From: Trichomonas vaginalis G3
Lineage: Eukaryota > Parabasalia > Trichomonadida > Trichomonadidae
DNA length: 64,000 nt
Assembly (NCBI RefSeq): GCF_026262505.1
Contig: NC_067203.1
Coordinates: 2,542,001-2,606,000, forward strand
Reading direction: 5' to 3'
The number at the start of each line of letters is the position of its first letter. The stretch's first letter is position 1. The position numbers and the translations under genes are program-made. This document shows positions 1 through 10,848 of the stretch, in pieces. The notes under the pieces are model-generated. The model was not told the origin of the DNA, did no database searches, and was given only the letters and a program-made list of their open reading frames with translations.

Positions 1-2851
1 TTCTGGTTTTCTTTCCATGTTACCAACTATATCTTTTGTGAATGGGAAAGCTTCTACCCAATCTTTCAGTCTTGCGTCGTTTATTTCTGTAGTTGGTTTT
101 ATTTTGTCAAGGAACATGTTTTTCAATACTAACATTTCATTTGGTACTGTCCATTTGAGTTTTCTTAAATATTCATCCCTTCTCGGTTCATTGTCTGCAA
201 AGTAAGTTTTTTATGACATTTTGTAAACTTTCGTTTGCAAGGTCATGTACAATAGGTTCTCTTCCTTCTCTGTCCATAACTTTCTTTCTAAACTCTTCAC
301 CAAATATACCATCTCTATGGTTCTGTGTAGTTCTTTGAGATAAATGTTCTAGAACGTCAGGTGTTATATTTCCATAGCCATGTTCATTTCATACTGGTTC
401 AAAATATCTGCATCTTTCATATCTTTCAATGGCATTAAAGCCGCGCTGAAAATACCAGCTATATCTGGTTCACCATTGACTTCCATTGCGTCTACAACTT
501 CTTGGAATTGAGGTTGTAAGTTTATGAACCACCTATCCGGGTTAGCTTTATGACCCCATCTCATTGTAGTTCCATCGTCTGCAGAAACAAAAGTAGGTTT
601 GTTTCCATCTTGGTTAGGTTCTGAATGAAACTTTAAACAATGTTTCATTTCTATATGTTTTCTTGAAATTTAACCTTTTATCTTCACCGAGTTCATCCGA
701 AGATTGAACGTTAAATGCTCGTAAGTAAAAAAGGGTTGTTGTATTTGTGTACATTTTTTTTTTCAGTTCTTCCATTCTATGCTGAATATTTTCATCTGGT
801 GCTGGAGTCTTTTGTATGTCGGCAAACATTTTTCGATATTTCTTTCTACTATGTCAGCCGAATTTTTTTTAGACTCTTTGGAAATATTCCATATTCTCCG
901 CATACTCTTGTTGAGGGTCAAGATTTTTCGGCTGTTCCAAATCTTCATCTAGTTCTGTGAAGTTAGTTTCCAAAGGAGTGACTTGTTCGTTTCCTTCAGG
1001 CTCTTCTAGCTGTTGTTGCTGAACTATTTCTTCCATGTCTGGTTGTATCTGAAACTATTTCTTCCTGTGGAGTTTCTGTACCTCATCTCTGGCATTTCAT
1101 ATATTCCGAGACCGTTTTTAACAATTTCCCTATCTACGTCATCCGCATTCATTAAGCTTTTGTTCTTTCGTTCGCGTCTTCATTTTTTACGCGTTTCATG
1201 ACAAAGTTGAATGTCATTTAGCTCTGACATCAATATCTCGCGAGTAAATTCATCCATGTCATTTGGATGATATGCTATTAAATCATATCCCTTAGCGAGC
1301 TTGTATTTTCCAGGTTTGAGATTATATCCGTTTTGGTGCTGAGCCATAAAGCTAAAATAGGTTCGGGTCAGTATTTCCATCCTTGAACTTTCCAATAGCT
1401 TCTTTATATCTGTCACTAAAGTCAACAGTATCTGGGAAACCACACTCTTCTTTAAGCATTTTTAAGAATTCTTGGTTTCCTTGTTCTCTACTTCTTTTAT
1501 GTCCTTGCTCTGGTTGTGGAGGTGGTTGTTGTGCAGGGTTTTGAACTGTTGGTTGTTGTTGTTGTTTTGGTGCATGCCTGTGTCTGTGTCCATGTGACGA
1601 TGTAAATGTGTTAGGTAGTCCTGGTGCAGGTGCTTCTCTTGGAGGGTTTGGTGGTATATAAGTTCCACTAGCTAGTATATAAGTTCCACCAGCTGGCACA
1701 TATGTTCCATCTGCAGCATAGTGTCCTACCTGACTTTTCGTTTTTAAGAAAGCATTTACTAGGTCTGTTTTGGTCTGTTGTAACTCTTTTTCTTGACTTT
1801 CCACAACAGTTGCTCTAACGGCGTCATAGGCACTTTGAACTGCCTGTCTCGTTGCTGCATCTGTTATTTTCGTCATATTTTGTGCTACTTCTTTTAACTC
1901 TTTGTCGAAACCTTCAGACTTCAGTTTCTTTCCAGATGAGAAGTCGTTCACTTGTTTCACCTTACTATGAAGAGCTTCGAAGGCGTTCTTAAAGTCAGCA
2001 TTCGTTAAAGCTTCATTTGAACTGTCTTCATCCGCTTGTATTTTTGTCCTTATTGACCCTATGAGTTGGGCTGCTTTAGCGTTGGCTTGGGCATCTAACC
2101 AGTCATTGTTAGCTTTTATATATTCTGCGCTTTTCATTGCCTTTTGCATAGCCGCGTCGTTATTTTTACTTTCTTGTGCTAAGTTTTCATACTGTACGGT
2201 TTGGTTTTGCAACTGTAAAAGTTTTTCTGCCTTTACATTTGCTTCAACTTCTTTTTTATACTCATCGCTATCCATATATGTCTTCAGGGCTTTTTGTTTT
2301 ATTTCTTCATCTTCCAGTACTTTATATTGAGTAGTATGGTTTTTCAAATTTATAACATCTTGTTCCATTTTTGCTACTTCTGCTGCTTTTTCTGACACTT
2401 TTTTCGCATATTCCTCTGTACTTAGTTCTTTCAGTTGTTCTTCTTTCTTCTTTTTCTCTACGTTTAACTCATTGAGTTTCTTTGTGTGTCTGTCATATTC
2501 TAGTTTCTTTTCGTTTTCACTTATTTGCTTCTGTATGTCTATGTTTGACTTTTTGACATCTGTTATTTGATTTTTGAGTGAACTCAAATTCATTTGACTT
2601 TGAGGGTTATAGGCTGTTCCGTCTGCAGCTCCACCATAGCCTGCCATTTTCGCTAAAAGTGCCGCTCTTAAACCTCCACTCTGTGCACCAGTAACTCGGT
2701 TTAAAAGCATAGGATTGCTTGACATTTGTTGCAACATAGTGGGGTCATTCAGCATTTGTTGTTGCAACTGTTGTTGTGGTGTCAGTTTTACTTTTGGATG
2801 TTTCAATGCTCCCTTCCTCTTACGTATATTCTTACGTAGCTTACGTGGCAT
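1..2851 (-). pseudogene. Maverick long coiled-coil structural-type protein, copy A (broken, partial)
   Basis: Starts at 2851 with a basic N-terminus (MPRKLRKNIRKRK) and runs open for 499 residues to 1352, then continues in other frames through pieces at 1180-1443, 763-948, 614-829, 364-648 and 1-230. Residues 30-60 are Q/M-rich; about 70-380 are predicted coiled coil rich in K, E, Q and A; about 390-450 is P/Q-rich with a GTYVPAGGTYI-type repeat; then a globular part. It is collinear with 42456-45835 in copy B. Copy A keeps the N-terminal part open where copy B is broken, and is broken where copy B is open. Function is not recognised; the basic N-terminus, size and position next to the capsid gene suggest a virion or core protein. 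That role is inference. Confidence 0.75.
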
Positions 2852-2884
2852 TTTAAGTGAAGTTAAAAAGCGGTTTTTGACAGA

Positions 2885-3180
2885 TGTTTTATTGTGACTT
2901 CTTCGTAAAGACTTTGTTGAGATTTCTTCGTAAATGAGTGTAAATGACCCAAAAATATATTTTAGGGTAGAAGGGTATATCTAACCTCTTTTCTAACCTC
3001 TTTTCTACCCTCTTGAATTTTCATGAATTTCTTCGTAAAGACTTTGTTAAGACTTCTTCGTAAAGACTTTGTTGAGACTTCTTCGTAAAGACTTTGTTGA
3101 GACTTCTTCGTAAAGACTTTGTCAAGACTTCATCGTAAAGACTTTGTTGAGATTTCTTCGTAAATGACCCTAGTAGTATA
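2885..3180. repeat. 25-bp tandem repeats in Maverick terminal region
   Basis: Copies of a 25-bp unit with core CTTCGTAAAGACTTTGTTGA sit at 2898-2932 and then in a run from about 3030 to 3170, with single-base variants. They separate the two halves of a motif (GACAGATGTTTATATGACAC) that is continuous in copy B at 42408-42427, so they are an expansion specific to copy A. The reverse strand is open through them, giving a spurious 62-residue reading frame. Confidence 0.85.
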
Positions 3181-3466
3181 TTTTTGGTGTAAATTTCATG
3201 AAAATTCAAGAGGGTAGAAAAGAGGTTAGAAAAGAGGTTAGATATACCCTTCTACCCTAAAATATATTTTTGGTGTAAATTTCATGAAAATTCAAGAGGG
3301 TAGAAAAGAGGTTAGAAAAGAGGTTAGATATACCCTTCTACCCTAAAATATATTTTTGGTGTAAATTTCATGAAAATTCAAGAGGGTAGAAAAGAGGTTA
3401 GAAAAGAGGTTAGATATACCCTTCTACCCTAAAATATATTTTTGGTGTAAATTTCATGAAAATTCT
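2946..3466. repeat. 86-bp tandem repeats with one inverted copy
   Basis: An 86-bp unit repeats head to tail with starts at 3186, 3272, 3358 and 3444 (GGTGTAAATTTCATGAAAAT begins each). Spacing is exactly 86 each time and the copies are almost identical. A copy in the opposite orientation lies at about 2946-3030, on the other side of the 25-bp repeats, so the array can fold back on itself. Each unit holds a doubled AAAAGAGGTTAG and a self-complementary pair GAGGGTAGAA / TTCTACCCT. Confidence 0.9.
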
Positions 3467-3490
3467 GAGTAAAATGACAGATGTTTATAT

Positions 3491-3530
3491 GACACTTTCT
3501 CCGGTTTATAGGACCTCTCTCATATTCTAA
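3491..3530 (-). other. Fragment of the Maverick methyltransferase 3' end next to the terminus
   Basis: About 40 bases here are the same as 63021-63060 in copy B, where they code for the C-terminal part of the adenine methyltransferase. In copy A they lie directly between the repeat region and the terminal hairpin, without the rest of the gene. The join falls in GTGACACTTT, present at both source sites, so a microhomology or template-switch junction is likely. Confidence 0.75.
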
Positions 3531-3538
3531 ACATCTTC

Positions 3539-3575
3539 GGGGCTAGAGGGCACGAAGTGCCTGGAAGCCCCACTA
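3539..3575 (-). repeat. Terminal hairpin of Maverick copy A
   Basis: GGGGCT (3539-3544) pairs with AGCCCC (3566-3571), and GGCAC (3549-3553) pairs with GTGCC (3557-3561) around a GAA loop. Internal loops of four bases separate the two stems. Copy B has the same arrangement at 42149-42180 with a changed but still paired inner stem. Confidence 0.8.

Positions 3576-3577
<2 letters not shown>

Positions 3578-3641
<64 letters not shown>
3578..3641. repeat. Poly-T tract of 64 bases
   Basis: An uninterrupted run of T begins two bases after the Maverick terminus. It may be a slippage product at the insertion site or a sequencing or assembly artefact; length should not be trusted. Confidence 0.9.
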
Positions 3642-4029
3642 CATTTGATAATATATTTAAGTTGGCGTATCTTACGCCCTTCCAAATATTTCTTAAAAAT
3701 TTAAATTTGTCTCATCTCCTACTCTTAATTTAAAAAAATTTCAAAATCCATAATAGTAAAAATTTCTTATTTTTATTTAAATCTGAAAAAAATAAATTTA
3801 AACAATTTCTCTACACATGACGGTTTCGGCGGTTTTCAGAATGGTTGACAACTGAATTCATCAGGATAATGTCGGTTGGGGTGCCCTTCTTGGCCTCCTG
3901 AGTACTCACCAAGATACCCCCAGCTCCCGCAAAACACCTCCCATAGGTGAGCATTAACTGATGAAGTTATTGACAACTTTATCTGATTTTTTTCTTTGTT
4001 TTTTTGTTAAGATTTCTTAACCAAAGACT

Positions 4030-4975
4030 CGAAAACAAAACTTCGCTTCAAGTTGCTGTCTTCCCAGTTACTCTGTCGCAATCTTTTGTCTGATTGCGTG
4101 CAAAGTTCTGCTCCTTTGAGACTTTGCCCGACAGATGCATCTGGGAGACAGCACCCAAGCAGCTTATCGCTTCAAGTTGCTGTCTTCCCAGTTACTCTGT
4201 CGCAATCTTTTGTCTGATTGCGTGCAAAGTTCTGCTCCATGAATTATCAAATATGTGCCATTTCAGGAGAGATAATAAGTTCATACCTCCTGGAATGGCG
4301 GATTGTTCAACAATCTTCTTCTGATTGCAGAACTTTCAACCGACAAGAAGTGCATATGCACATCTTTTAGGTTGCAATCTGTGATCCCAGGAGACATAAC
4401 AAGCTCATGCCTCCTGGAATGGCGGATTGTTCAACAATCTTCTTCTGATTGCAGAACTTTCAACCGACAAGAGTGCACAATACACTCTTATCGGTCAAAG
4501 TTCCGCATTCAAGTTATGAATGGGGAACTTGATATCATTCTGGGAGACATGCAGTGACAATGTCTCCCGGAATGAGATACTGTGACCGACAAGAGTGCAC
4601 AATACACTCCTGTCGGTCAAAGTTTCGCATTCAAGTTATGAATGGGGAACTTGATATCATTCTGGGAGACATGCAGTGACAATGTCTCCCGGAATGAGAC
4701 ACTGTGACCGACAAGAGTGCACAATACACTCTTGTCGGTCAAGTTCCGCATTCAAGTTATGAATGGGGAACTTGATATCATTCCGGGAGACATGCAGTGA
4801 CAATGTCTCCCGGAATGAGACACTGTGACCGACAAGAGTGCACAATACACTCTTGTCGGTCACAGTTCCGCATTCAAGTTATGAATGGGGAACTTGATAT
4901 CATTCCGGGAGACATGCAGTGACAATGTCTCCCGGAATGAGACACTGTGACCGACAAGAGTGCACAATACACTTA
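4030..4975. repeat. Satellite of 122-124 bp units carrying paired hairpins
   Basis: Landmarks recur at 4045/4169 (spacing 124), 4286/4410 (124) and 4584/4706/4827/4949 (122, 121, 122), so the array holds between seven and eight units that drift from left to right. Each late unit has two palindromes. One is GACCGACAAGAGTG and its complement CACTCTTGTCGGTC around a 7-base loop. The other is CATTCCGGGAGACAT and ATGTCTCCCGGAATG around a 9-base loop. GC content is well above the flanks. No protein is coded; open frames across it are by-products of the period. Confidence 0.9.
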
Positions 4976-7109
4976 ATGTTTTCAAATTTTCAGATTTAAA
5001 TTTAATCTTTATTTTCATCATCATTTATAGTCTTGTTCCTTTATACAGTTATAATAAATTATCGTCAGATTCTAATATTTAAGATTCTTACTACTCAATT
5101 CAATATAATTATGTTAGTCACTCATATTCAGGAGAATAATTTAAAAATCTATAGCTCATATTTTGATAGTTATATATTTAGATGATATATATTGCAATTC
5201 CGGTTTCAACACGATCAAATGCCAAACCAACAAAATATATATGAATTTTCAAAATATCGATTTACATTAGAATCTATATCTAATTTTATCAATACACAAG
5301 TAGTGAATGTTCAATACATCTTTGAGCAACGTGAATAGCACAATTTTATAGGATTATTAGTTGATTATATAAAATATAAGCCAAATCGAATCTGCTGTAT
5401 AGTACTTTAGTTTATCATTGAATGTTAAATGTGTTCATATAAATATTTGAGTCAGATATCGCATTTTCTAATTTCAAAATTTATCTCATGAAGTTAGAAT
5501 TTATTTGATCATACAACATCATGTTAGTCAAACTAGAGTTCAATGGCGATTCTAAAATGGAACAAATGCTTGTTTTATCAAAATGTTAAAATATTAATCT
5601 AAAAAACTTAATATCTAACCAAACCATTCTAGAATTATTATATACAGGTATAGGCAATCTAAATGCACATGGAATTCGGAAAATTAAAAAGAATATTTAT
5701 GAGATTATTAAATCTTATGTAATTCAATGAAAAGTAGATAATATGAATATCTATAGGCTATATATCAACATATGAGTTTTTGGTTTGACCAATACTATAC
5801 TAATGTGATCAAATTAATCTGATTTCTTAGATTTTCATTTGAAGCATTTGCAGTAGTAGGGGTACCTTTATATATTAACATATTAAAAATTGCGCTCCGA
5901 TTCGCAGTTTCTTCATGATTTTGAGATTGCATTAGATTTCGCGATGCAGAAAAAAATCACTTTAGATTCCCGTCAAACTCTAAGTATAAGCATGTCTCTA
6001 TATGTAGAAACTGTCTGCGCTATTTATTTCCCGGCTCAAAAAACCACGGTGTCTGTGTGAGGAAAATACCCATTTTAGGACCCTGGGTAGGGGTCATGAA
6101 AATTTTCCAAGAGTTGGAAATATAGGGTATTTTGTAACTCACGTATTTTCAAGCTCGCATTTGAAGGATAGCATACTTGCTGGTATTTATTTGATATAAA
6201 ATTCATTGCATCTCGGAAAATCAAAGTTCGCCGTAGCGAATTGTTAAAATAAATTTATTGTGAACCAAAAAATTTAATTAATGGTTTGGTTTGCAATCGT
6301 ATCATGATGCATTATTTCTCGCCTGATCCTTCGGTGTATATCAAAAGAAAAATTTTTATTTGAATAGAATAAGGATAAAATCATCGATAAATAGTCATTA
6401 AACTCTTGTGTTTTTGCTTACATCAATAATGAATTCAATTTGTTATATACTGCTGAATCAAAATTGTATTTTTGAAATTATGCCGTATTCGAAATAGTTG
6501 AAAAATCTACTCTATTTTATGATAATATTTAAAGCATAGACCAGACATTTCGGTTTTTAAAGTTTGATGCTCTCTAATTTGGTTTGGCATGAAAAATTAT
6601 CAAAGATAATGAGACGGAAGTTAATTTTTTTTTCTTTTTTAATTTCATTACTAGTCAAATGTGTCAGTACTTCTTTTTTGAAGAGTATTTCTTGTCTTAT
6701 TAGTTTGCAAATAGTTGTGATACTTTTTACGGGCTTATAAATAAGCCCGAAAAAGTATCAAGCAACTATTAAAATATATATACTCACTTTTTAATCATCG
6801 TCCCTCCTCTCAAAAAGTGACTAATATATTTTGAATATATTTGATGAAATTTCAATTAAAAAATGCATTTTATCTGAAATTTGTAAATAAACCAATGTCT
6901 TATAAGATAGTTTTGCAATGGTGCATATGCCTATAGATTTATATGCTTACCATATAAGGGAAAAAGTGCTCACTCGCGCTCGCTATCGTAAAGTGTTCGC
7001 GTTCGCTCGCGCTCGCATTGAGGGAAACACCAGTATTCCCCATTATTCGAGAAAAAATTTAAAGATGCCATTTTATCTATAAAAGAATATTACACAAAAA
7101 AAGGAGGTG
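4976..7109. other. AT-rich intergenic stretch, no gene seen
   Basis: No coding region is supported. The only structure noted is a long hairpin at 6710-6770: GATACTTTTTACGGGCTTA pairs with TAAGCCCGAAAAAGTATC with one mismatch, extended outward by ATAGTTG / CAACTAT. A short GC-richer patch at 6965-7020 (repeated CGCTCGC) precedes the gene at 7110. Confidence 0.6.
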
Positions 7110-8138
7110 ATGTCATTACAGATACTGAGTTTCCTTTCAGCGAAGTTCCCCGATAAAAGCCATTTCCTTATTGAAGAAGATAAAATTCAATTGTATTTAG
7201 AGATTTTGAACACAACAAACTACTACGCCATCAAATCCTACAAGGACCTGGTCGCAACACTCTCTGAATTACATCCAAAACTTTTTTTACAATTTTTTGA
7301 ATTTTTTATTCCGAAAGATACAGAAGAAGTTATACCATCAGACATCAAATACATCAACAGTATACTCGAGTTACTGCCGCAAGACGACGAAAACGTCATG
7401 GAAGACCTTTGGACATTTTTCAAGTCAAAAACAGGAACTGACATCGATTTAAGCATCAACGATGGAGTTATTTATATACTTTCCCGTGCAATACAGCTCA
7501 ATATGCAGCCAATTATCCAAAGATACTTGAATGACCCTGAATATCACCAAAAAAACGTTTTAGCGTCACTTTTTTCCACATTAGCCATGCATATATCTGT
7601 TGCATATTCTGTTCTTAACTCTCTTTTGTTTGTTTTACCCGATGACTTTGATTTTGAAAATTTTATTCCTTTTCCACGCGTGCAAGTCAACATTTCGACT
7701 GCTAAAAGCGATTTATGTCGGGATATATTGATTTTCTTGAGTCATCTCCTTGAAAGAGCTCCTTTTCTCGCTCATACTTTTTTTATCAAAGACGGATTAG
7801 TCTTTAATGTCATTGATTTCATGTCGTATGCACAGTTCAGCATACAAGAAGCTGCTTGCGCGTTGATGTCGAGGTTAATTCAAGTTTCTGATCCTTCATT
7901 TTTCGAAAATCTCGATCAAATGAAGATAATCAGCGATTTGATTAATGTTTTGGATGAAAACAGACAAGATCTGACTGAATTCATACTTGTTTCTATTTCT
8001 ATACTGTTTTTCAGGCTGCCAATTGAGTTATTAAGAGAAAATTTGGATGTTGACATTCTTTTGTCACTTTATGATGCTGATTTATCAGAGAAATCGTTAT
8101 TGATACTTAAAGACATCCTAACTGCGCTTAATCCTTAA
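7110..8138 (+). CDS. Helical, ARM-like protein of unknown function
   Basis: 342 residues from the ATG at 7110 (an in-frame GTG lies just before it; ATG is chosen because this lineage starts genes at ATG). The protein is almost entirely amphipathic helices rich in L, I, F, D and S, with recurring motifs such as LLELLPQDDENV, LSHLLERAPFLA and LMSRLIQVSDPSF, spaced like armadillo/HEAT repeats (about 40 residues). No signal peptide, membrane segment or catalytic motif is visible. Families of such proteins are numerous in trichomonads and usually unnamed. It stands alone, with the satellite region upstream and a transposon insertion 30 bases after the stop. A scaffold role is a guess from the fold. 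Confidence 0.7.
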   Translation: MSLQILSFLSAKFPDKSHFLIEEDKIQLYLEILNTTNYYAIKSYKDLVATLSELHPKLFLQFFEFFIPKDTEEVIPSDIKYINSILELLPQDDENVMEDLWTFFKSKTGTDIDLSINDGVIYILSRAIQLNMQPIIQRYLNDPEYHQKNVLASLFSTLAMHISVAYSVLNSLLFVLPDDFDFENFIPFPRVQVNISTAKSDLCRDILIFLSHLLERAPFLAHTFFIKDGLVFNVIDFMSYAQFSIQEAACALMSRLIQVSDPSFFENLDQMKIISDLINVLDENRQDLTEFILVSISILFFRLPIELLRENLDVDILLSLYDADLSEKSLLILKDILTALNP

Positions 8139-8168
8139 AATTATTTTGTTTTTTTGTTATAAAAAAAA

Positions 8169-10562
8169 TACCCAGATTTTCCTTACTTTTACCACCCCTC
8201 TAAAGCTGGGGACACCGCCTATCGTTGGGAGTAGCTATTAAATAGAACCACCAAGGGTATTTTTCGAACTGACGGTGTAGTGGAAACATCCTACATAATG
8301 ATTCATTATGCCAAGGTTTGATTCTCATTTAGCCAATTTTTTTCTTTTTTGGATCATGAATTTTTTTTTGGGTCACTATAAGATTTGTTTCATGTTCTAA
8401 ATCTGCTGCATATGTAATCTATTTTTATTTACCTATTTTTTAAAAATCTATTGGATTGCCAAATTTGAATATATTTAAAATCATAAAACTCCAAAAAAAC
8501 TATAAATATATGTTTTATGCATAGTGCCGATACTCAAATATCAGATTACTTAGATCTAGGGTTGTTAAAAATATCAAAAATTAGCGTTTTGAAGACACCA
8601 TGGTGTCTTATAATTTTCCCTTCCTTATTGGCGTGTAGAAATCAATGCGCCAATAGATTGAAGAAGAAGAATTGTTTTTCTCTTAATGAACTTTAATCCT
8701 TTTGATATAAGAATATTAAAAACATTAATATAATTTCGATTTCGGAAATTAAATTTCCAAATTTTTTGTCGATTTCGGAAATAACAGGATCCCGCATCCA
8801 ACACGCAACAACAAAACACAAAACACACTTTTTGGTTCTTTCATTGTTTTAATCGTAATTTATGTAATACATGATTTGGATAAATTTTACAAAAATAGAA
8901 CCTATATTATATTCTTTTCAAAGATTCTTGCAAATCATCAAAAATAATTGTATTTTAAAAAACGATCAAATTATCCTTTCATTATTTTAAACTTAAATTA
9001 GTTTTTATGATTGACTAAAGCAATCATATTTATTCATCATTAAATAAACAAAAAAATAATATTTGAGAGTTATTTCAAAAAAAAACACATTGAATTTATT
9101 AATTTGTCTCAATTTCAGTATTATAAATTTTTATAATTTCAATATTTTGAAATACACTTTTTAATATTTCAATATTTATGATATTTCAATGTATTAAGTG
9201 GTCTCAAATTGAGCTTCTCAAATATAAGTTGGCCTATTCAAATAATAAAATTAAATAATATTTAAAATAATAAATAAAAGTGATTGAGGTCATAGCAAAA
9301 CGGCTGTTTCAGTCATTAATTCTTAAAAATAAAAAGGGTAAAAACTAAATACAATGGGTAAAATTCAATAGTGTCTGTGCTATCGTTCAATTTGAAGGTG
9401 TCTTTTGAAACCGCAAGACACATTGAATTTTTGAATAGTGTATTATGGTTTGACAGACACCAATGAAAAAAATAAAATGATATTTATTTTAAATATATAA
9501 GATCCTTATATAAAATATAAATATTTTATCGTTTTATTTTCTTGTTTTAGAAATGTTTTTTATTGAAAAATCAATAAAACTAACTCCAAAATAAAATTTT
9601 TGATTTAAAGACACTATGATGACACCAGGCAAATCTTCCAAGACACCTATCGTCGGGAATCTAACAACCCTACTTAGATCCATGAATAATATCCGAATTT
9701 TTTTTCTTAAAATTAAACTTCAAAACTTCTTGCAATCTTATTCTTCATCAATTGTAAATTTTTAAAACCATTTTTTTAAAATAATTTTGCGTAAATTTTA
9801 TTCTCATGTTGTTTTAATCGAAAATTGATACATTTTCAAAAAAATAATATTGACTTATGAAATTCATTTTTAAGGTGAAATAGTATTGTTTTTATTAAAG
9901 TATATGAATAATATATAAAAAATTAATGAATAATATAAGCAGATTTTTAGTTTACAAAACAAATATGAGCAATGCAATTTCAAACTTTTGCTGGCAATTT
10001 CGATATTGCTCAAGTTTGTAGTATTTGTGATACCTATAACATCGGCTTAATCAAAATTCGATTTTTCTTATGAGTTATTGAGAAAATTTGATTGCAATGA
10101 GAAGGATTTCGACGTTTTTGATAAACTAAGAGCTGAGCTTTAGGGGTTCAGTTCATTTATGGCTGTAGTTTGATGCGTAGATCTCTTTTTTATTGTAAAT
10201 TCTTTCAGCATGGAGATCGAGAATGAATCTTTTGAGAACTTTATGAGTTTTTACACCCGTAAAGAGGTCCTTCGAGGAAAGATAGTCCAGACTACATGAA
10301 GATGTGGGTTAACCAAAAAAATCCGATGGTTTCCCCATATTCATGTAGATCTTCGAAAAAATGAGCACCAAAAAAGCCAAAAAAATAGGCTTTTTATTGG
10401 ATTTGTACACTAGATCAATAATCTATTTAGGATCTGACACTCTTTTAGCCAGAGATATGAGGTCCTTTCTAGGAAAACGATCTATTCATCCATAAAAAAA
10501 ATGAATTATCGTTTTCCCCAGAAATTACATGGGGAGTGGTAAAAGTAAGGAAAATCTGGGTA
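8169..10562. mobile_element. Non-autonomous DNA transposon with TA-flanked inverted repeats (host of a nested element)
   Basis: CCCAGATTTTCCTTACTTTT starts at 8171 and its reverse complement ends at 10560; the match runs 25 bases exactly and continues imperfectly for about 50. TA flanks both ends, as a Tc1/mariner-type target duplication would, although TA is common in this DNA. Size is 2.4 kb, or about 1.3 kb without the nested element at 8557-9671. No transposase is coded. Confidence 0.65.
8557..9671. mobile_element. Nested 1.1-kb element with 9-bp target duplication (Mutator-like?)
   Basis: ACTTAGATC occurs at 8548-8556 and 9672-9680, directly outside a pair of inverted ends AGGGTTGTTA (8558-8567) and TAACAACCCT (9662-9671). 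A perfect 9-base duplication around inverted ends is good evidence of transposition, and 9 bases is the usual length for Mutator-like elements. Inside are several GACACC/GGTGTC motifs in both orientations near the ends. No transposase frame is present. It lies inside the element at 8169-10562. Confidence 0.7.
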
Positions 10563-10696
10563 TATTTATAAAATATCTTCAAAATTGATTGTAGGAAAAG
10601 CATCAATTTCAGATAATCGTAGCCTTTCTTATAGTCAATATACATTGTAACATGGGTGATTTCACCCAGCAATAAGGGGCTCAGCTTTTGAGAGTT

Positions 10697-10728
10697 TTAC
10701 ATGGCATTTGACGACAAATGCCATGTAA
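10697..10728. repeat. Perfect 14-bp stem hairpin upstream of ankyrin gene
   Basis: TTACATGGCATTTG and CAAATGCCATGTAA are exact complements around ACGA. It lies 120 bases before the ATG at 10849. It could be a 3' end signal, a cruciform or a small foldback repeat. Confidence 0.7.
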
Positions 10729-10848
10729 TTTATTCTCAGTGTATTGAATGTTTTGCGGACAAGTCATATAAAAATGTAATCGGAAATAAATGAATATTCA
10801 TAATTATCATTATGTGGATTCCATAAATTTACCACTTTACAAATTTTA

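Larger units (their letters stand above)
1..3575 (-). mobile_element. Maverick/Polinton copy A, terminal part (cut by window edge)
   Basis: The minus strand carries the same long structural-type gene found at 42456-45835, and the end at about 3575 matches the left end of copy B at about 42145 (shared AGTGGGGCTTCC / GGTGGGGCTTCC terminus and hairpin). The two copies face away from each other across 38 kb of host DNA. Only the terminal gene and the terminal region are visible; the rest lies before base 1. The terminal region is longer than in copy B because tandem repeats have expanded at 2885-3466. The gene is broken by several frameshifts, so this copy is decayed. Maverick identity is inferred from the copy B gene set. 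Confidence 0.8.

Noticed and set aside
3021-3209. Minus-strand frame of repeated LTKSLRRS
   Set aside because: Produced by the 25-bp tandem repeats in noncoding element DNA.
2885-3466. CRISPR-like regular repeats
   Set aside because: Units are contiguous tandem repeats without unique spacers, in a eukaryotic element end.
4094-4863. Several open frames across the satellite
   Set aside because: They follow the repeat period and have no protein-like composition.
8266-8336. tRNA-like stretch with A-box-like GGTGTAGTGG and B-box-like GGTTTGATTC
   Set aside because: No acceptor stem forms, the T arm has mismatches and the middle folds into CATAATG/CATTATG with a 3-base loop, so there is no anticodon loop. 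At best a relic.
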